From positions 1 to 58,791 of the forward strand of contig JAFUEI010000034.1 of NCBI GenBank assembly GCA_017464025.1: a DNA stretch of 58,791 nt, given 5' to 3'. Source of the stretch: Paludibacteraceae bacterium. Its GTDB lineage: Bacteria; Bacteroidota; Bacteroidia; Bacteroidales; Paludibacteraceae. Under the pieces are notes generated by a model. The model was not told where the DNA came from, did not search any database, and saw nothing but the letters and a program-made list of their open reading frames with translations. The translations under genes were made by a program, and so were the position numbers. Below, in pieces: positions 1 through 7,540 of the stretch. Position 1 is the first letter of the stretch. Every line of letters begins with the position of its first letter.

Positions 1-2
1 AA

Positions 3-62
3 TATGCCTACCGACGCGAGGATGGAGTGTATGTGGTGCCGATAGGGTGCTTGAAGCCATAG
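3..62 (+). CDS. 3' end of an unidentified upstream gene (partial)
   Basis: One frame is open from the window edge to a TAG stop and encodes a plausible C-terminus (tyrosine-, arginine- and valine-rich, ending VVPIGCLKP). The other two plus-strand frames also stay open over part of this stretch, so the call rests only on how protein-like the residues look. Too little is present to name a family. Nothing else coding is seen between here and the DUF262 gene. Confidence 0.35.
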   Translation, partial: YAYRREDGVYVVPIGCLKP

Positions 63-147
63 GCTATCCCTTCGGTATGGGTATAGTATCCCTATAGTGA
101 GAGTCGCATAAAAGTAGCCCATCGGTAGCGCATCCGTAGCGGACAGG

Positions 148-162
148 GAATTAGAATAATTC
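148..162. repeat. Small dyad upstream of the DUF262-HNH gene
   Basis: A perfect 6-bp inverted repeat GAATTA-GAA-TAATTC lies 32 bp before the start codon. It is AT-rich in a GC-rich setting and could be an operator or simply part of an AT-rich promoter. No TAnnTTTG element is visible here. Confidence 0.3.
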
Positions 163-194
163 TCCAAATCAGTTGACAATAAACATATACACTT

Positions 195-1484
195 ATGAAG
201 ATAGAACTGCATCAAATCAGCGTGCGCGAGTTGTGCGCAAGTTATCAGGACCTCAGTATTCAGGAGGAAGGCATCACCGGCTACGGCGGACGGCTCAACA
301 TACGCCCGAAGTATCAGCGTGAGTTCGTGTATGACGAGAAGAAACGCAATGCCGTGATGGACACCGTTTGGCAGGGCTTCCCGCTGAACGTGATGTACTG
401 GGTGCGAGTCGGGAACAAAGAACAAGGAGCAAAGAACAAGGACTCCAATGAGTCTTTGCTCTTTCGGCAAAGCGGTCTTTGTTCTAACAGCGTTAGCGGT
501 CAAATAGAGTACGAACTGCTTGACGGGCAGCAACGTACCATCTCCATCTGCTCGTTCATAGCAGGCGAGTACATGATGCTGTTCGATGGCAATCTGCTCG
601 GGTTCAATAATATGACCGAGGAGCAGCAGAACCGCATATTGGACTACCGCTTGCAGGTGTATATCTGCGAGGGAACGGACGAGGAGAAGTTGCGTTGGTT
701 CCAAACCATCAATATAGCGGGCGAGAAACTGACCGACCAGGAGATACGTAACGCCATCTATTCGGGCAGTTGGGTGACGCAGGCAAAGCGGCGCTTCTCC
801 AAGTCGGGCTGCGTAGCGTACAAGATTGGTTCCGACTTTATGTCGGGCTCGCCCATCCGGCAGGACTATTTCGAGACCGCGCTACGCTGGATAGTGGATT
901 ACAAAAAGAACAAAGAACAAGGAGCAAAGAACAAGGACTCCAATGAGTCTTTGCTCTTTCAGCAAAGTGGTCTTTGTTCCAACAGCGATAGCGGCCAATA
1001 TACCATCGAGCAGTATATGGCGCAACACCAGCACGATACGGATGCCGACGAACTGTGGCAGTACTTCCAGGACGTGATACACTGGACGGAGAAACTCTTC
1101 GGGCGCAGATACAAGAAAGAGATGAAAGGCGTGCAGTGGGGGCTGCTCTACAACCAATACCGCGACACGCCGCTCACCGCCACGGCTATCGGCGAGGAAG
1201 TGGCACGGCTGATGCGCGACTCAGATGTGCAACGGAAGTCGGGCATCTTCCACTATATCTTCGACCACGACATCCGGCACCTCGGCATCCGCGCTTTCGA
1301 CGACAATACCAAGCGCGAGGTCTATGAGCGGCAGGGCGGCGTGTGCCCTATTTGCGGCAAGCATTTCGAGATAGAGCTCATGGAAGCCGACCACGTGACG
1401 CCGTGGGTCGAGGGCGGGCGCACCGTGGCGGACAACTGCCAGATGCTCTGCCGCGACTGCAACAGACGCAAGAGCAGCAAATAG
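195..1484 (+). CDS. DUF262 and HNH domain endonuclease (GmrSD-like defence protein)
   Basis: Probable single-gene restriction/defence nuclease. The N-terminal DUF262 (GmrS, ParB/sulfiredoxin-like) domain spans roughly residues 1-350 and has the hallmark DGQQR motif near residue 109. The C-terminus is an HNH nuclease: CPIC at 384-387, the A-D-H catalytic core at 398-400, Asn414, and CRDC at 419-422. In the GmrSD family the DUF262 half binds NTP and the HNH half cuts modified DNA; that role is inferred from the family. The odd feature is that the DUF262 domain is interrupted twice by almost identical 30-residue hydrophilic segments (about residues 74-103 and 239-268), encoded by a 91-bp palindrome-like repeat, both read in the same frame. 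Without these segments the protein would be about 370 residues. Start is the first ATG after an AT-rich spacer. No partner gene is adjacent. Confidence 0.85.
   Translation: MKIELHQISVRELCASYQDLSIQEEGITGYGGRLNIRPKYQREFVYDEKKRNAVMDTVWQGFPLNVMYWVRVGNKEQGAKNKDSNESLLFRQSGLCSNSVSGQIEYELLDGQQRTISICSFIAGEYMMLFDGNLLGFNNMTEEQQNRILDYRLQVYICEGTDEEKLRWFQTINIAGEKLTDQEIRNAIYSGSWVTQAKRRFSKSGCVAYKIGSDFMSGSPIRQDYFETALRWIVDYKKNKEQGAKNKDSNESLLFQQSGLCSNSDSGQYTIEQYMAQHQHDTDADELWQYFQDVIHWTEKLFGRRYKKEMKGVQWGLLYNQYRDTPLTATAIGEEVARLMRDSDVQRKSGIFHYIFDHDIRHLGIRAFDDNTKREVYERQGGVCPICGKHFEIELMEADHVTPWVEGGRTVADNCQMLCRDCNRRKSSK
413..503 (+). repeat. In-frame palindromic coding repeat, copy 1
   Basis: A 91-nt segment nearly identical to the one at 908-998 (5 differences, the first 53 nt identical). 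It contains a direct repeat (AAAGAACAAGGA twice, 2 nt apart), outer inverted ends AACAAAGA/TCTTTGTT and an inner GACTC/GAGTC, so it can fold into an imperfect hairpin. It encodes about 30 polar residues (Asn, Lys, Ser, Gln rich) inside the DUF262 domain. It resembles the idea of Rickettsia palindromic elements that insert into reading frames. Confidence 0.8.
908..998 (+). repeat. In-frame palindromic coding repeat, copy 2
   Basis: Second copy of the 91-nt element, exactly 495 nt (165 codons) downstream of the first and in the same reading frame. The differences lie in the 3' third; two of the five change a residue (Arg to Gln, Val to Asp). No further copy was noticed by eye in the window. Confidence 0.8.
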
Positions 1485-1524
1485 ACCAACCACCACGCCG
1501 GCATGGCACTTGCATACTCCTGCG

Positions 1525-1557
1525 CTTGCATATCCCAAATAAAAGGCGTAACTTTGC
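1525..1557 (+). promoter_or_regulatory. Bacteroidetes-type promoter of amn
   Basis: TAACTTTG at 1549-1556 fits the TAnnTTTG -7 element; CTTG at 1525-1528 lies 20 bp upstream as a -33 box. It would start transcription about 45 nt before the amn ATG. Confidence 0.6.
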
Positions 1558-1612
1558 AGCGCATAGCAAGTACGGCGGACGGTTGCCGCATGGCTGTGCA
1601 TACATCTGGCGT

Positions 1613-2389
1613 ATGCTGAAATCGAAAGAAGACATCATCAACAACTGGCTGCCGCGCTACACGCACCGCAGCCTGCAGGAGTTCACCGACCTGGTGCTCC
1701 TCACCAACTTCAACCACTATGTAGAGCGCTTTGCCGAGCAATACGGAGTGCCTGTTCTCGGGCGCGAAGGCAGTATGCCCAACGCTTCGGCTGACGGCAT
1801 CACCATCATCAACTTCGGCATCGGCAGCCCCAATGCGGCCCTCATCATGGACCTGCTCCCCGCCGTCAGCCCGAGGGCCGTGCTCTTTCTGGGCAAATGC
1901 GGCGGCCTGCGCGACAAAAACCGCATCGGAGACTACATCCTGCCCTCGGCCGCCATCCGCGGCGAAGGTACCAGCAACGACTATTTCCCGCCGGAGATTC
2001 CCGCCCTGCCGGCCTTCAACCTGCTGCGGGCCGCCAGCACCAGCATCCGCGACTTCGGACACGACTACTGGACCGGCACCGTCTATACCACCAACCGGCG
2101 CGTATGGGAGCACGACGAGGCATTCCGCGAGCGCCTGCGCCTGAGCCGGGCCTATGCGGTGGATATGGAGACAGCCACCCTATTTTCGGTCGGCTTCCAC
2201 AACAGCATACCCACCGGCGCCGTGCTGCTGGTGAGCGACATGCCACTGCGGCCCGACGGCATAAAGACCGACGAGGGCGACAGAAAGACCACGGCCGCCT
2301 TTGCCGACGAGCACCTCAACATCGGCATCCGCACCCTCCGGACCATACGTGACAACACAATCACCCTCAAGCATCTGCGCTTCGACTGA
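1613..2389 (+). CDS. amn: AMP nucleosidase
   Basis: Hydrolyses AMP to adenine and ribose 5-phosphate in the cytoplasm (purine balance). At 258 residues this is the short Bacteroidetes form, a nucleoside-phosphorylase fold without the N-terminal domain of the E. coli enzyme. Visible marks are the glycine-rich GKCGG at 94-98, the RGEGTSNDY segment near 116-124 and DMETA at 184-188, which holds the ribose-binding Glu. An upstream in-frame extension exists, but the ATG at 1613 gives the family's usual N-terminus (MLKSKEDIINNWLPRYT) and sits just behind a promoter. The stop shares one base with the start of holA, so the two are co-transcribed. Confidence 0.92.
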   Translation: MLKSKEDIINNWLPRYTHRSLQEFTDLVLLTNFNHYVERFAEQYGVPVLGREGSMPNASADGITIINFGIGSPNAALIMDLLPAVSPRAVLFLGKCGGLRDKNRIGDYILPSAAIRGEGTSNDYFPPEIPALPAFNLLRAASTSIRDFGHDYWTGTVYTTNRRVWEHDEAFRERLRLSRAYAVDMETATLFSVGFHNSIPTGAVLLVSDMPLRPDGIKTDEGDRKTTAAFADEHLNIGIRTLRTIRDNTITLKHLRFD

Positions 2390-3414
2390 TGGCCGCCTAC
2401 GCTGACATAATGCGCGACCTCAAGAAAGGTCAGTTCGCCCCGCTATACTTCCTGTATGGCGAGGAGCCCTACTATATCGACAAGGTGTCCGACTATATCG
2501 AGGAGCACGCGCTGGACGATATGGCGCGCGAGTTTGACCAGACCATCGTCTATGGCAAGGACTATGAGCGCGACCTCGGCCCTGTCATAGCCGCCGCACG
2601 CCGTTTCCCCATGATGGGACGGCAGGTCATCATCGTCAAAGAGGCCCAGAACATCCGGAAATGGGACCCGCTGGAGCTCTATCTCAAGCAACCCATGCCT
2701 TCCACGGTGCTCGTCTTCTGCTACAAATACGGCAAACCCGACAAACGCCTCAAGGTGTTCAAGGACTTCGAGAAAGCCGGCGGCATCATGATGGAGTCGG
2801 CCCAGCTGCGCGACTACCAGATGCAGAAGTGGATTATCGACTATGTGGCCGAATGGTCCAAAGAGAAGCAGCTCAACCTCACCATCGACCTCAAAGCCGT
2901 CATGCTGCTGGTGGACTCGCTCGGAACCGACCTGCAGAAAATCACCGGCGAACTGGAAAAACTCGTCCTCGGAGCACCCGAAGGAACACGCGTCATCACG
3001 CCCGAACTCGTCGAGCGCAACATCGGCATCTCCAAGGACTTCAACGTCTTCGAACTGCAGAACGCCCTGCGCGACGGCGATGTCGTGAAGGCCAACCGCA
3101 TCGTGCGCTACTTCGCACAGTCCAAACAGCACCCCATACAGAAAGAGCTCATCTCGGTCTTCACGTGGTTTCAGAACCTGATGCTCTACCATTACCTGCC
3201 CGACAAGAGCGAGCCGGCCGTCAGCGCCGCACTCGGCATCAACCGCTTTTTCGTGAAAGACTATGCCGCTGCCGCACGGCGCTTCAACGCCATGAAGACC
3301 TTCCGCATCATCAGCTGGATTCGCGAGACCGATGCCCGCTCCAAAGGCATCGACAACCCGTCCGCCACCGAAAGCGACCTCTGGACCGAACTCATCTACA
3401 AAATCTTGCACTGA
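2389..3414 (+). CDS. holA: DNA polymerase III subunit delta
   Basis: Clamp-loader subunit that opens the beta sliding clamp during replication. The 341 residues match the family length; the N-terminal segment (GQFAPLYFLYGEEPYYIDK) is the typical HolA opening of the degenerate AAA+ domain, followed by a helical lid domain and a C-terminal collar domain. The start codon overlaps the amn stop by one base (TGATG), and the MFS gene follows after 19 nt, so it sits in the middle of an operon. Delta has no functional Walker ATPase, in keeping with the absence of a clear P-loop. Confidence 0.93.
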   Translation: MAAYADIMRDLKKGQFAPLYFLYGEEPYYIDKVSDYIEEHALDDMAREFDQTIVYGKDYERDLGPVIAAARRFPMMGRQVIIVKEAQNIRKWDPLELYLKQPMPSTVLVFCYKYGKPDKRLKVFKDFEKAGGIMMESAQLRDYQMQKWIIDYVAEWSKEKQLNLTIDLKAVMLLVDSLGTDLQKITGELEKLVLGAPEGTRVITPELVERNIGISKDFNVFELQNALRDGDVVKANRIVRYFAQSKQHPIQKELISVFTWFQNLMLYHYLPDKSEPAVSAALGINRFFVKDYAAAARRFNAMKTFRIISWIRETDARSKGIDNPSATESDLWTELIYKILH

Positions 3415-3433
3415 AGCACAATACACCCTTCCT

Positions 3434-4753
3434 ATGACACAGCATAAGATCAACCCCTGGCTATGGGTCCCCACCCTCTATTTCGCGGAGGGAATCCCTT
3501 ATTTTCTGGTCAATAACATCTCCGTCATGATGTTCACCCGTATGGGTGTGCCCAACGGACAGATGGCCCTCTTCACGAGCCTGCTCTATCTGCCTTGGAC
3601 CATCAAGCCCTTCTGGAGCCCCTTCGTGGATATCCTCAAGACCAAGCGCTGGTGGATTCTGGCCATGCAGCTGCTCATGACAGCCGCCTTCGTACTCCTC
3701 ACGCTCACCATTCCGCATCCCTCGCCTGAGATGATAGCGGCCGGCGAAACGCCCGTATCGCTGTTCACGGCGATGCTCATCATCTTCATCATCACGGCTT
3801 TTGCCTCCGCCACGCACGACATCGCGGCCGACGGCTTTTATATGCTGGCTCTTACGCAGCACCAGCAGGCCGCTTTCGTAGGCGCCCGCTCCGTGTTCTA
3901 TCGCCTCTCCAGCATTTTCGGACAAGGCGTCCTCCTCGTTATCGCCGGTGCCTTGGAGACCCGCACCGGCAACATCCCCTTGGCATGGCAGCTCACCCTG
4001 CTCGTTTGCTCTGTGCTCTTCGCCCTCATCAGCCTGTGGCACCTCTTCTTCCTGCCCAAACCCGACACCGACCATAGCAGCATGGAGGGGCGGCCGCAAA
4101 CGGCAGGCGCCATCTTCTCCGAGTTCGGGCGCACCTTTGTCACCTATTTCCGCAAGCCCGGCATCTGGTTGGCCATGATATTCATGCTCGTCTATCGCCT
4201 GCCCGAGGCCTTCCTTATCAAGATGATCAACCCCTTCCTCGTCGCCTCCCGCGAGGCGGGCGGTTTGGGGCTCCCCACAGAGACCGTCGGTCTGGCCTAC
4301 GGCACCATCGGCGTCGCCTTCCTCATGCTGGGCGGCATCCTCGGCGGCATCTTCGCTTCGCGCGTCGGTCTGCGACGCTCCATGTGGTGGATGGCGGCCT
4401 GCATGACGCTGCCCTGCCTGAGCTTCGTCTATCTGAGCATCTGGCAGCCCGCCAACATCATAGCCATCTCCACCGCCATCGCTATCGAGCAGTTCGGCTA
4501 CGGATTCGGCTTCACGGCCTATATGCTCTATATGATGTATTTCTCCGAGGGCGAGTTCAAGACGGCCCACTACGCCATCTGCACCGCCTTCATGGCCCTC
4601 AGCATGATGATTCCCGGCATGGTGGCCGGCTATCTGCAGGAGGCGTTAGGCTACGTCAACTTCTTCTGGATGGTCATCGCCTGCTGTGCTGCCACCGTGG
4701 GCGTCACCTTCTTCGTGCACCGCAAGGTGGACGCTAACTACGGAAAGAAATAA
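3434..4753 (+). CDS. MFS permease of the AmpG-like type
   Basis: Integral inner-membrane transporter of 439 residues with about 12 hydrophobic segments. The opening (NPWLWVPTLYFAEGIPYFLV) and the pattern of a proton-driven major facilitator fit the PAT/AmpG group, whose best known member imports muropeptides for cell-wall recycling; the substrate here cannot be read from the sequence. A longer frame upstream runs through the end of holA and is not used; the chosen ATG leaves 19 nt to holA. It is followed after 7 nt by pssA, so both are probably expressed together. Confidence 0.8.
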   Translation: MTQHKINPWLWVPTLYFAEGIPYFLVNNISVMMFTRMGVPNGQMALFTSLLYLPWTIKPFWSPFVDILKTKRWWILAMQLLMTAAFVLLTLTIPHPSPEMIAAGETPVSLFTAMLIIFIITAFASATHDIAADGFYMLALTQHQQAAFVGARSVFYRLSSIFGQGVLLVIAGALETRTGNIPLAWQLTLLVCSVLFALISLWHLFFLPKPDTDHSSMEGRPQTAGAIFSEFGRTFVTYFRKPGIWLAMIFMLVYRLPEAFLIKMINPFLVASREAGGLGLPTETVGLAYGTIGVAFLMLGGILGGIFASRVGLRRSMWWMAACMTLPCLSFVYLSIWQPANIIAISTAIAIEQFGYGFGFTAYMLYMMYFSEGEFKTAHYAICTAFMALSMMIPGMVAGYLQEALGYVNFFWMVIACCAATVGVTFFVHRKVDANYGKK

Positions 4754-4760
4754 AACCACA

Positions 4761-5522
4761 ATGATACGCAAACACATTCCCAATACCATCACGTGCTGCA
4801 ACCTGCTCTCGGGTTGTGCAGCAGTCTATATGGCCGCCCAGCAGCAGTATGCCGCCGCCTTCCTGCTCATCCTGCTCGGCGCGTTCTTCGATTTCTTCGA
4901 CGGCATGTCGGCCCGCCTGCTCGGCGTGAGCAACCCGATCGGCAAGGAGATGGACTCGCTGGCCGATGTCATCACCTTCGGCCTTGCCCCGGGCATGGCC
5001 GCCGCCTCGTTTCTGCGCCCCGTGGTGGGCTGGTGGGCACTCCTCAGTCTGCTGATGGTCGCCTTCTCCGCTCTCCGGCTGGCCAAGTTCAACCTCGACG
5101 AGCGGCAGACCACCAGTTTCCTCGGTCTGGCCACACCGCCCAATGCCATCTTCTGGGCCTCACTCACGGCTTTTCTGCATGCCGTCGGCTACGCCCCCTT
5201 GTGGCTCGGCATCGTGCTTGTAGGCTACAGCTTCCTGAGCTGCTGGCTTCTCGTGAGCGAGATACCTTTCTTCTCACTCAAGTTTCATAACCTCGCGTGG
5301 GCCGACAACCGCCTCCGCTACGTCTTCATCATCGGCTCCGTCGTTCTCGTCTTCGCTCTGGCCGTATGTGCCGCCGAAGTGGACCCCGCCATCCTGCTGG
5401 CCACTGGAGCCGTCGTCATCTTCTGGTATGTACTCCTTGCCCTGTGCACCGCCCGCACCGCCCGCACCAGCCGCACCAGCCGCACCACCCGCACCACACA
5501 CGCCCCCAAGGAAACACGATAG
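4761..5522 (+). CDS. pssA: CDP-diacylglycerol-serine O-phosphatidyltransferase
   Basis: Makes phosphatidylserine, the precursor of phosphatidylethanolamine, in the inner membrane. The CDP-alcohol phosphatidyltransferase signature is complete: D44-x2-D47-G48-x2-A51-R52-x8-G61-x3-D65-x3-D69. Several membrane segments follow, as in the family. The last 25 or so residues are odd: a run of Ala/Ser/Thr-Arg-Thr triplets encoded by six 9-bp tandem units (5445-5498), directly followed by an 11-bp tandem array that contains the stop codon. The tail is therefore likely to vary in length between strains and is not part of the catalytic fold. Last gene of the amn operon. Confidence 0.93.
   Translation: MIRKHIPNTITCCNLLSGCAAVYMAAQQQYAAAFLLILLGAFFDFFDGMSARLLGVSNPIGKEMDSLADVITFGLAPGMAAASFLRPVVGWWALLSLLMVAFSALRLAKFNLDERQTTSFLGLATPPNAIFWASLTAFLHAVGYAPLWLGIVLVGYSFLSCWLLVSEIPFFSLKFHNLAWADNRLRYVFIIGSVVLVFALAVCAAEVDPAILLATGAVVIFWYVLLALCTARTARTSRTSRTTRTTHAPKETR
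5445..5498 (+). repeat. 9-bp tandem repeat coding the PssA tail
   Basis: Six units of the type CGCACCNNN, in frame, encoding (A/S/T)-R-T repeats. Because the unit is three codons long, unit gain or loss would change tail length without a frameshift. Confidence 0.85.
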
Positions 5523-5590
5523 ATACACGATACATACACGATACATACACGATACATACATGATACATACATGATAGATACATGATAGAT
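5514..5590 (+). repeat. 11-bp tandem repeat between pssA and the endonuclease I gene
   Basis: Seven consecutive units of ACACGATACAT with drift to ACATGATAGAT at the 3' end. The pssA stop codon (TAG) lies in the first unit. The array fills most of the pssA-nuclease spacer; no terminator or TAnnTTTG promoter is seen in it. Confidence 0.88.
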
Positions 5591-5616
5591 AAACGTATCA
5601 AAACCGCACCTGCACT

Positions 5617-7389
5617 ATGACAGCACGACACTCTCTTTCAGCGCTCTTCCTTCTGCTGGTCTTCCCCCTCCTTGCCGAAGACCTGCCCGCCGGCTATTAC
5701 GATGCTATCGAAGGAAAGAAGGACTCGGTCCTGAAAACCACCCTCAGCAATATCATCAAAGGCGGCACACGCTACAAATACGGCACGCGCGGCATCAACG
5801 AGGTGCACAGCTCGCCCTACACATGGGATGGCTTTCTGCTTACCGACACCCGTGAAGACGGCTCCGTTTGGGACATGTACTCCGACCGTCTGCACTATAT
5901 GGCACCCGACACACTCGGCGCCGTCAGCATTCCCGACCTTGAGATTGAGCACTGCTTTCCAAAAGGCTGGTGGGGAGGCACCAACAACGATGCCTACAAA
6001 GACCTGCACCACCTCAATCCGGCCAACTGCCGCGCCAACAACAACAAGAGCGACTGTCCGCCGGGCTATGTGCCCAAAGCCGACAAATATGACAACGGCG
6101 TCTTCCGCATGGGCAAGAACGACGCTTACGGCGGCTTCTACGTGTTCGAACCCTGCGACGAATACAAGGGCGACTTTGCACGCGCCTACTTCTACATCGC
6201 CACCGCCTACGAAGACCTGACGTGGGTGGACAAGACTTCGGCCTGGCTGAGCAACACCGACTGGCAGGAATTCCTGCCGTGGCTGCGCGATGTGCTGTTA
6301 GCCTGGCACCGGCTCGACCCCGTCAGCGAAAAAGAGCTATGCCGCCACGATGCCGTGAGCAGCATACAGCACAACCGCAACCCCTTCATCGACTATCCGG
6401 AACTGGCGGAGCACATCTGGGGCAACCTGCAGGGACAGCCTGTCAGCCTGAAAGACCTCGTCTTCACCGGCTCCGATGACTATGAGTTGCCCGTCGAGAC
6501 GCTTGTCAGCCGAGCTCTGCCCGCCACTGATGTCACGACCGAGGGCTTCACTGCCCGCTGGAAAGATGCCGGCGAACGCGACTACACCGTGGACGTGTTC
6601 ACCCTCACCGAAACCGGCCGCAACGACACGCTGCTCCAGATGCCTTACTTCAACAAGGCCCTCGTCACGGCCGACCCGCAGCATTTCTCCGCCACAGGCA
6701 ACTGGGGCACCACCGGCACCGGCAAGGCGGCAGCCTCGTTCGGCAACAACAGCGGTGCGCTCAGCATCACCCTCTCCGGAATCACCATACCTGCCGGCAC
6801 ACGGCTCGTACTCCGGGCCATGGCACCGATGAAACTCAACGGCACCGATGGCGCCGAACTGCGTGTCACAGCCGACGGCGTGACGGTGGGACAGCCCGTG
6901 CTTACCAACGACGAGGCCTTCTATGAGTTTCCTCTCCCCGAGGGTACGAAACAGACGGTCATCGGACAGGGCAACAGCAAAATCTTCAACGTGCAGCAAC
7001 TTTTCCTCGTCAGCGGCGACCTGCAGTGCACACGCACTTCGCTGCCGGGTTGGCCTCAAACCCTGCGTGCCACCGAAGCCGCTGTGGTCAGCACCCTGCA
7101 TACCACAACGCCCGTTTGGTACAGCGTTACACCCCAAGGCCTGCGCGAGAGCATGCCTGTCTGCGTCAGCTACAACCCGTCTCCCGCCACCCTGGCCGAC
7201 AACCGCCTCGAAGCTCTCTCCGTCACGCCCGACGGAGTCGTGAAATTGCCTGTGGCAGGGGGCAGCCGGCTGTATGACCTCACCGGCCGTCTTCGCTGCC
7301 GGACCGACGGCGAAAGCCTCCACCTGCCCTCACATGGTATCTGGCTTATTGTCACCCCGCAAGGCGGCTATTATAAAGTCTGCTGGTGA
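5617..7389 (+). CDS. Secreted endonuclease I family nuclease with C-terminal extension
   Basis: Extracellular or periplasmic DNA/RNA nuclease. A signal peptide covers about residues 1-20. The endonuclease I (EndA/NucM) domain follows, with the metal-binding IEHCFPKGWWGG stretch near residues 109-120 and the downstream DLHHLNP and N-rich loop (ANCRANNNKSDCP) typical of the family, to about residue 285. The remaining 300 residues hold beta-rich domains, and the last 45 (RLYDLTGRL...GIWLIV) resemble a degenerate T9SS type A sorting domain, suggesting cell-surface export. It probably feeds nucleotide scavenging or digests extracellular DNA. It stands behind the 11-bp tandem array and in front of a structured leader. 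Confidence 0.85.
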   Translation: MTARHSLSALFLLLVFPLLAEDLPAGYYDAIEGKKDSVLKTTLSNIIKGGTRYKYGTRGINEVHSSPYTWDGFLLTDTREDGSVWDMYSDRLHYMAPDTLGAVSIPDLEIEHCFPKGWWGGTNNDAYKDLHHLNPANCRANNNKSDCPPGYVPKADKYDNGVFRMGKNDAYGGFYVFEPCDEYKGDFARAYFYIATAYEDLTWVDKTSAWLSNTDWQEFLPWLRDVLLAWHRLDPVSEKELCRHDAVSSIQHNRNPFIDYPELAEHIWGNLQGQPVSLKDLVFTGSDDYELPVETLVSRALPATDVTTEGFTARWKDAGERDYTVDVFTLTETGRNDTLLQMPYFNKALVTADPQHFSATGNWGTTGTGKAAASFGNNSGALSITLSGITIPAGTRLVLRAMAPMKLNGTDGAELRVTADGVTVGQPVLTNDEAFYEFPLPEGTKQTVIGQGNSKIFNVQQLFLVSGDLQCTRTSLPGWPQTLRATEAAVVSTLHTTTPVWYSVTPQGLRESMPVCVSYNPSPATLADNRLEALSVTPDGVVKLPVAGGSRLYDLTGRLRCRTDGESLHLPSHGIWLIVTPQGGYYKVCW

Positions 7390-7444
7390 CAAGGTTGTCA
7401 AAAAGTCCACTCTATTTGGCAATTTGTGGACACATACCCCTTCG

Positions 7445-7523
7445 GAAGTTAGTAATTTTGCAGTGTGGGAAGAAGGGCGCTACAGCGCCGCACTTCTCCT
7501 CGGAAAGCAGAATTACTAACTTC
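7445..7523. repeat. Nested inverted repeat in the leader of the first IgGFc gene
   Basis: Perfect 13-bp arms GAAGTTAGTAATT (7445-7457) and its complement (7511-7523) enclose a second palindrome: AGAAG (7471-7475) and GGCGCT-AC-AGCGCC (7476-7489), closed by CTTCT (7493-7497). The left outer arm overlaps a TAATTTTG promoter box, so only the inner hairpin would be in the transcript, within the 5' leader. Confidence 0.75.
7453..7460 (+). promoter_or_regulatory. Putative -7 element for the first surface locus
   Basis: TAATTTTG followed by GCA fits TAnnTTTG. TTTG boxes lie 16 and 24 bp upstream, neither at the preferred 19-21 bp, so strength is uncertain. It overlaps the left arm of the long inverted repeat, which could be a repressor or activator site. 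Confidence 0.45.
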
Positions 7524-7540
7524 TTGCAAGATAACACACA

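Noticed and set aside
2443-3474. A 343-codon open frame on the minus strand
   Set aside because: Antisense to holA, which has clear family features; composition is that of a shadow frame.
5514-5590. The 11-bp array as an origin iteron cluster
   Set aside because: The units do not resemble DnaA boxes and no dnaA, dnaN or rep gene is near.
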